Origin: Metallyticus violacea
Lineage: Eukaryota; Arthropoda; Insecta; Mantodea; Metallyticidae
Direction: 5' to 3'
Assembly: GCA_030762175.1 (NCBI GenBank)
Contig: CM060831.1
Coordinates: forward strand, 7,135,001 to 7,199,000
Length of the DNA: 64,000 nucleotides
Shown piece after piece: positions 57,736-64,000 of this stretch (position 1 is its first letter; each line of letters starts with the position of its first letter). Below the pieces are notes generated by a model. That model saw only the letters and a list, made by a program, of their open reading frames with translations. It was not told the DNA's origin and searched no databases. The translations under genes were made by a program, and so were the position numbers.

Positions 57736-58150
57736 ATTGTCGAAATGAAACAAAAATCTGGTTGCGCAGGAATGTACCCATGTCAGGAGTTCATAAAGTG
57801 GGAGGGTATGCACAATATAGAAAATTAATAACACATCGCTTTCAACCCAAAGTTACATCTTTTTAAATGAAATGTGTGAGTTTTTTTCTAGCGAACTAGA
57901 GGTGGAATTATTGATAACGGAATTGGTTTTACTTTCCTGAACAAAAGCACTAGTTGTCTACAGCTCAAAGAAACGTATACATGTAAATTATATCCAGCAC
58001 AGAAAACGCTCTCACAAAAAAAAGCATGATAAAACTGTGTTACTTCAGCAGATGTTCCAATACACTTGTACAGACTGTGAACAAGCGAGCGTTGCACAAA
58101 TTGCAGATATTGCCGCGTACATGCTGTTTCATATGCTCTAGTGTTTTTTT
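57736..58150. other. Unassigned stretch
   Basis: Nothing recognised. Confidence 0.35.
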
Positions 58151-58284
58151 GAATTGATTTATTTACGGACGCTCTTTAACATCTCAGGTCATCAGCGTTC
58201 CGTCCCATTCAATTCAGGGCGTGAAACGGCCGACAAATTTTGCTCAGAGGCCTCTACACTACACCACTACAACACGGAGACCGA
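58151..58284 (-). mobile_element. SINE-B copy 7, internally deleted
   Basis: The tail (GACGCTCTTTAACATCTCAG) and CGGCCGACAAATTTTGCTCA-type part (58227-58245) are joined at AGGCCTC to a shrunken head (ACACCACTACAACACGGAGA). The middle ~150 bp is lost. Confidence 0.8.
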
Positions 58285-59439
58285 CATTGCCACGGATGTC
58301 TACACTGTCAAACTTTAGTAGTATTTTATAACAAAGTGTTTAATGTTATTAGAAATAATTTATTACGCTAAATTTAGACTCCTTATGTTACAATATGGGT
58401 AATTATTGACTTAGCACATGAAATATAACCAAAAGTGGGGATATTACGGGCCGATCGGAATGCACGTTGTTAGGTCGATTGGGGGCTGCGCACCTAACTG
58501 GAAGATAGTTAACAGGGATGCAAAATGTTTGCCAATAAAATATTTTAATTTTCATATTTGAGCAAGTTAGCTAAATTATTAAATTAAATGTACAATCTTG
58601 GGTGGTACAGATATTTATGATAAAAAGCACAACAGAAAACAAGAACTAAACTGGCATATATAAAATGATATGAATAAAAAAACAAGAATAAAAAGACGGT
58701 GAAAAAGCGTCAAAAAATATGTATGCGTGGGTAGAAAAGTGAAACTGATAAAATACGAATAAATATGCACGACTGGCAAGAAACTGAATGAAGGAGCTAT
58801 AAAAGTGAAACGATTTTCACTTGTCAGCCGCTATATCACTCAGTAGACATGCCATATCAGCTGTAGGAAGGCGAGAGACGTAAAATATAGAACCGAAACG
58901 AGAAACAAACGCAAAGAGAAGAAGGCAAGGTTAATAATTTGATTGAACAACGCAGAGTACAAAATGAAGACGCTATCTCCGTAACAGACGCTAACCTAAT
59001 TTACCTGCGTTCTTTGTAAAGGAGTCAACTTGCATTACCAAGTAGCGCGGTTCTAGTTCCACAGAAAACACACACCCACACATCTTAACTTCGTCTCACA
59101 TTCACACTTTTAAAGTGCATCTTAACCAATGTAGATTTACTTTGTCAGAGAGATCATTTGGATTTAGCTTTGTTAGAGCCCCTTGCATAAAACATCATCA
59201 CAAAACCTCCTTGGCCAATGATTTAGTGAGTATGTCTTCATTTTATTTATGTAGTGTACACAAAAGCAGGTTAGTAAATGGGTTAAATAAAGAGTCGCAC
59301 TTTGAACCAATTAGGAGTGAAGGAATAACCTAAAATAAATAAAAACGTAACATATTTTATAGCTCAAAAATGAAATTACAAAAACAATTCTATAATGACA
59401 TTAACAATTCATACCTTCCTATCCTGCTATCCGAGGTTG
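58285..59439. other. Unassigned stretch
   Basis: Nothing recognised. Confidence 0.35.
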
Positions 59440-59700
59440 AAACTACTACAGTCAGACAGTGGCAACAACGCACAGCTGTGAAGGTTCATATGACCCAATG
59501 TACAAAACCCACCAGAGGTTACAAGAAATTGTCAGAAACCTTGCACAAATATCTTCGTGTAAGGAACCTTTGCTGTCGCTGTTTAGCTCACAAACTCACA
59601 GATGAATACATTGGACATTCTAAAAGTTGTCAGTTTGACTATAAAAACACGAGATTTAAGAGAAATGTATTTCTAATTTTTCACCATAGTCAACTTATAA
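59440..59700 (+). pseudogene. Mariner helix-turn-helix fragment
   Basis: Part of a 114-codon frame (59370-59714). KKLSETLHKYLRVRNLCCRC then LAHKLTDEY matches the linker region of mariner DNA-binding domains (LHxxLxxRKxCxRxxxHxLTxEQ). No catalytic motif follows in this frame. Confidence 0.55.
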
Positions 59701-59789
59701 ATCAATGTATTTAGTCCAAAGACTTTCCTACTTCTTAATACCTCAGTAAATTAAAATTTGTCCATCTGTGAAAAATAAGCGTCTGTTTC

Positions 59790-60620
59790 AGCTTCATCCT
59801 CATTATTTGATGTGAATCTTCGTCCATCCAGCCATTTCTTCAGGTTTGGGAACGAAAAGTAATTGCTGTGATCCAAATCCGGTGAATGTGGCGGATGTGG
59901 AAGCACTTAGAAGATAAGTACATGCAGTTTTGCAGCAACAATCCTTGACGTATGTGAAGGAGCATTATCGGATGAAAGAGAACTTTCTTTTTCGCAACAT
60001 ATGGACGTTTATAGCATCCTTCAGTTAGTCCAATAGTCAAATCCCCTGCGATAGTTCTCCCTTTCTGGAGGTAGTCTACGAGCACCATGCCATGAGAATC
60101 GCAGAAAACCGTAGTCATGACTTTTCTTGCAGATGGAACCGCTTTTGCTTTCTTTGGTGCACTTTCACCTGTTGTCACCCACTGTACGGGCTGTCCCTTC
60201 GTCTCTGGTGTGTAATGATGTATCCATGTTTCATCTGCTATTATGAAACTTCATAGAAACCCACCGGAGTTGCGTGCCAACAAGTCTACACACTCTTGTG
60301 CAATGTTCAGTCAAATGTGTTTTTGGTCCATTATCAAACGCGGTACCCATCGCGCGGAAAACGTTCTCATTACCAAAAATTCGTGCAAAATGTAGTACAC
60401 ACCGCCTATCGAGGTCTTTGCAGAGTCATGTAACTCGCGTACATTCAGTCGGCAATCATTGAGTACGACATTGTGAATTTATCACACAACCTCATCGGTC
60501 ATAGCAGTTTTGGGACGCCCTGAGCGCTCATCGCCTTGAATGAATGTACAACCATAAATATAGCAGCCTACTTTTTAATTGTCGAAATTGTCCAAACCTC
60601 CAACATAGCAATACGTGCAA
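59790..60620 (-). pseudogene. Mariner transposase remnant (subfamily M1)
   Basis: Minus strand. From right to left: DEHSGRPKTAMTDEV-like (about 60500-60540), ADETWIHHYTPETKGQPVQW (60180-60240), TTGESAPKKAKAVPSARKVM (60117-60178), GMVLVDYLQKGRTIAGD (60030-60090), KKKVLFHPIMLLHI (damaged HDN motif, 59950-60000) and a C-terminal part ending near 59830. The frame 59840-60178 is open for 112 codons, but crosses the HDN region out of register. Same group as 14.1 and 27.2 kb. Confidence 0.8.
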
Positions 60621-61659
60621 CACACCAGCATGGGGTTAATTGTTGTGTCACGCCCAGCAGGTATCGCTGTCTGATTATGTCTGATTCGACAACATGAAGG
60701 ATTCGAAGTCAGGTGAAAAATTCGGCAACAATGTGAAAATTCAGGCAGTTGTCCATAAGTAGTGACGTAGTACTATCAAACAAGGGTATCATGAGGAAGA
60801 TGGTAACAGTACATTAACGTTGGTGAGGACTATATTGAGATCCCATGTGCATTCAAACATGTTGCATATAAATAAGGTACAAAAACTACAATTTTAAAAC
60901 ATTTGCTAGCATCTCTCATGCCTAAACATGTGCTTTTGTACTCTCAGTCAAAACAGCACAGGCTCCGGGCAAGCACCTCCTGTTTATGAACTTACGGCGT
61001 CATTGTGAGCCATGCATTAGCCACTTGCTGTGTTTAAAAGTGAACTTAATGTGCAAAGGAAATGAAGCACTATAGCTTCCGTTAGTAATTTACATATACG
61101 TAAATATTGTAGCGTTCCGCTTGCATGTAGCCGCCAATTTTGTTAGCTTGTTTTTATGTCTTATGTACTTTGGTGTTAAAGCGACGAGGTTCATTAAGAC
61201 AGCATCCCTCTTTTAGCTTTACGTGGCTACGTGTGTTCTTTTTGTGTCTGCGTAGCGGTTTTCATCAGGGGCTGGGTCACGTTTATCAAATTTTCCCCAG
61301 CACGCAGACCGCATCACGGCCTGTCCTCCAGAAGATTTAGTTGACCCATGTGAGCTGCCAGCTCCTTAATCTGGCGCACAGTACAACTGCAGGTTGTTAA
61401 GAAAATTAAAAAGTAGCGTTGAAACAATTACACAGCGCCAACTTTATCTGCCGAGTGTCGTTCTCTACCCTCATCTCGTTTTCTGAGCCATTAATATCAC
61501 CTACCTAGAATCTTATTCATTAAACAAACAATATCTACTCGATCGTACTTCGCACTATCCATTATTAAATATCAAGTGTTATTTGTGGCCTTGGTCCACT
61601 GTAAGCTTATCGCGTGCTGTCATAACATTTTATATTTTAGATCATCAATCGAGTAGCAC
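60621..61659. other. Unassigned stretch
   Basis: Nothing recognised. Confidence 0.35.
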
Positions 61660-62762
61660 AGAGAAGGAAACTTTTTCTTCTAGCAGTGTAAAATCCTATA
61701 AGCGATTTTAGTTCTTTTAGCAAATTAGCATCGATTCTACCTACTAGGCACAGAAACTAACAATAAATACATACATGTCTGTTAACGCACTAGCCGTCGC
61801 AATTTTTGTTTTCTCAGTGAAAATTGACATATAACCATCAATTAACCAAAGATTCGTCCAGTTCATTAACCAGCAAAATGGATTATTGGCGTGGAGGTTA
61901 ACCTAAAGCGAAAATTTAAAAGAATTTTTAAAAATTGCTGTAGCAGCCGCAATTTTTATTTTTTATCAACGAAACTCGAAACATGAAATTAAAATAAAGT
62001 AATAAAAATATTTTCTCAAACTCAGAGATATCGGGTCATAAGCAGAGGGAGTATATCTGAAAGCCGAAACGTAAAGGGTGGGGGTTAAAGCGAAATTTAA
62101 AAATCGCTCTAGCGGCCGCAATTTGGTTTATTTCTTTATATGTGAAAATCAGTGAAATCAGATTATTAGGAGCGGGAGGTTACTTGAAACCCGAAATTTA
62201 AAAATCGCCCCAGCGGCATTAATATTTGCCTTTTCGCAATGAAACTCATTATTTACTATTTAAATAAAATAATAAAAATAATTTCATAAAATCAGGGAAA
62301 GGTTCTTTACGAACAGGAATATACCTGAAAACCGAAATTTAAAACGCTCTCTGTCATTTAATTTTCTGTCTGTTGTTTCAAAATAAAATAACAAACTATC
62401 TTAACATATAAACTGTATTTATAACTATATATATATTTTATATTTAACAAAAGCGTCGTCCTGAAGATAGCAAGTGTGAAATATTAATGTAATATGTGCG
62501 TGAGAATTATAAGAGTATTTGTATGTAAGAGCGTTCTGTAATAGCCTTCAGAAAACGTTTGCGTTACATGTTTTTACTGCAATAAGATTTAAATTAAATT
62601 TCAAGGCCTATGAAAATCGAAGGAACTTTCGATTGTTTATTGTTGATTGCGTATATTTGCTTAGTATATTGAAATTGTTTTTAAATAGTAGCATGTTACA
62701 GCTTTGTGTGTCATTGGTCGTATGTTATATTTAATTAATAGTATACAAACAACAACAACAAC

Positions 62763-62799
<37 letters not shown>

Positions 62800-62985
62800 T
62801 CTTTTCTCTTTTATAATACTCATATATTAAGATTTTTAATTTTGTTTCCCTAATACAACACAGTAGTGCCATAACTTATTTTATTTCGTTAATTAATAAG
62901 CTATAATTTTGATTTTATATTACTTTTTAAAGATATTCAACTTGGTGAAGAGCTCGCTTAATTTAGGCGCTCTTGATGATGGATT
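61660..62985 (+). repeat. Composite tandem-repeat element, copy R6
   Basis: Leader with TCTACCTACTAGGCACAGAA (61737-61756); units with cores near 61930 (AAATTGCTGTAGCAGC), 62100 (AAATCGCTCTAGCGG), 62205 (AAATCGCCCCAGCGG) and 62340 (AACGCTCTCTG); then the tail with TATAAACTGTATTTATAAC, GTAAGAGCGTTCTGTAATA, an (ACA)(AAT) microsatellite at 62746-62798 and ATTCAACTTGGTGAAGAGC. A LINE reverse transcriptase remnant follows (63190). Confidence 0.78.
62746..62798. repeat. Compound (CAA)n(TAA)n microsatellite in composite repeat
   Basis: About 5 CAA units and about 11 TAA units, in the same place as the AAT tracts of R2 and R3. Confidence 0.95.
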
Positions 62986-63095
62986 TCTTTTCTTTTTCAT
63001 GATTTTTCGTAAAAAAATTGGGGCTAATTTTAATATTTGTTCTCGTTTTACAATTTTATTTCTTTTAAATTTTATTACAAGTGATTTTTTTCAAA

Positions 63096-63096
<1 letters not shown>

Positions 63097-63137
<41 letters not shown>

Positions 63138-63138
63138 T
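63097..63138. repeat. (ATT)n microsatellite
   Basis: About 14 ATT units. It gives the spurious poly-Y and poly-I frames here. Confidence 0.95.
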
Positions 63139-63189
63139 TACATTCTTCGATAAATTCGCCAATAGTTATAAAAACCAAATTGGCTTTAA

Positions 63190-64000
63190 GTTCGTTTCAC
63201 TTCCGATTCATGCATTGTGTTCTTATATTTTTAAGGCCTTATTTCACTAATAGGTATCAGGTAATTTATTTCAAAGGAAAGTTATTAAAATTTAAATTGG
63301 TAGTTAATGGAGTTTCTGAGGGTTCCATATTAGGACTTGTTTTCTTATTTTTTACATTGATGATCTTCTTTTAACTCTTTGTAAGCCAAATCTGAACTCC
63401 TATTGTATGCAGATGATCTAGCTGTTTTATGTAATAAAATTAAAATGTAGTCATTGTATATGAAGTCCTGTATTGTTTATGATTGGTGTAATACTAATAA
63501 ATTAGGTATAAACAATGGTAAAACCCTGGTCATTCAATTTAAATTTAATACTGGCACTGGAGCTTCTACGAAATTGTTAGCTATTGATTCCAACCTTGGT
63601 TGATCTACTCTCCTTAACCGAATTTTAAAAAAAAAATCACCAATGGACTTTTAATATTAAGAATTTTACATTACAGTATTACAAAGGACATATTAATGAA
63701 ATTTTATTTTGATCATGTTTATTCGCACATTAATTATGGCATTCTCATATGAAATAATCACCCTTTAGCATTTAAGATTTTTATTTTACATACATAAAAA
63801 AAGCTGTTAGGTTTGCGGTGTTTTTCCAAATATCATTATAAGCCACTTTTTATTGACTTAAATACCTTGACTTTGCCGTCGATGTATGTACTTAATTGCA
63901 TTTAGACAGAACAAATACTGAAGGAAATATATTACATGCGTTCTTATTCACGGCATTACTACGCACAGAGCAAACTAGTCAGCATTTTTATTTGCATCCA
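63190..64000 (+). pseudogene. LINE reverse transcriptase remnant, continues beyond window
   Basis: Plus strand. LVVNGVSEGSILG (63297-63335) is the (G)VPQGSxLGP motif of LINE reverse transcriptases, with Pro-Gln changed to Ser-Glu. LLLYADDLAVLCN (about 63400-63434) holds the catalytic YADD box. DWCNTNKLGINNGKTLVIQF (63483-63540) is the following segment. Further on come LQKKAVRFAVF-like (63800-63830), DLNTLTLPSMY-like (63855-63890), and a degraded HSYNTRxK-like region near 63935-63970. Frames shift between pieces, so it is dead. I cannot name the clade; the HxxNTR-type end suggests a CR1/L2/Jockey-like group. Confidence 0.75.

Noticed and set aside
62909..63374. Open frames with poly-Y and poly-I
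   Set aside because: Translations of the ATT microsatellite; only the later YADD and GSILG parts are supported.

Overview
This window reads as repeat-dense, AT-rich intergenic or intronic DNA of an animal, most likely an arthropod. The clues are many decayed mariner and Tc1 transposases, Jockey/R1-like LINE 3' ends, two abundant tRNA-derived SINE families, insect-style AAT microsatellites and a short nuclear copy of mitochondrial COX3. Assignment to arthropod is inference; I cannot name the species. I found no intact host gene, no genuine tRNA or rRNA gene and no CRISPR. Nearly all short open frames are chance frames or pieces of broken transposons.

Layout. 0-9 kb: a complete non-autonomous hAT-like element (50-1142, 8-bp target duplication), a mariner N-terminal remnant, SINE-A, two copies of one LINE 3' end, a DDE transposase remnant, a SINE-B with a perfect 11-bp duplication, the COX3 fragment, and a Tc1 remnant split by a young SINE-A. 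9-21 kb: SINEs, one orphan tandem-repeat unit, a mariner with a small inverted piece, the tail of a composite repeat, and a DDE transposase with 153 open codons (19945-20406). 21-34 kb: mariner and Tc1 remnants, one Tc1 with a ~95-bp direct duplication, a LINE end abutting SINEs, SINE-A with an 11-bp duplication, and another mariner. 34-42 kb: a hAT-like element inside a SINE-A, a sister hAT-like copy, a near full-length mariner with DD34D spacing, and a tyrosine-recombinase (Crypton-like) fragment. 42-64 kb: more SINEs and mariners, three copies of a composite repeat built around a degenerate ~135-150 bp tandem unit, a chimeric mariner carrying the longest open frame (234 codons), and a LINE reverse transcriptase remnant at the right edge.

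The parts do not form a pathway. They record successive insertions: Tc1 and LINE remnants are oldest, SINE-A and SINE-B include young copies, and the hAT-like family was active after at least one SINE-A. The least familiar material is the composite tandem-repeat family (10.9, 17.8, 46.2, 48.4, 57.6 and 61.7 kb), the hAT-like family, and a SINE relative whose body resembles SINE-A but whose tRNA-like head differs. Boundaries without target duplications are approximate, since all comparisons were made by eye.
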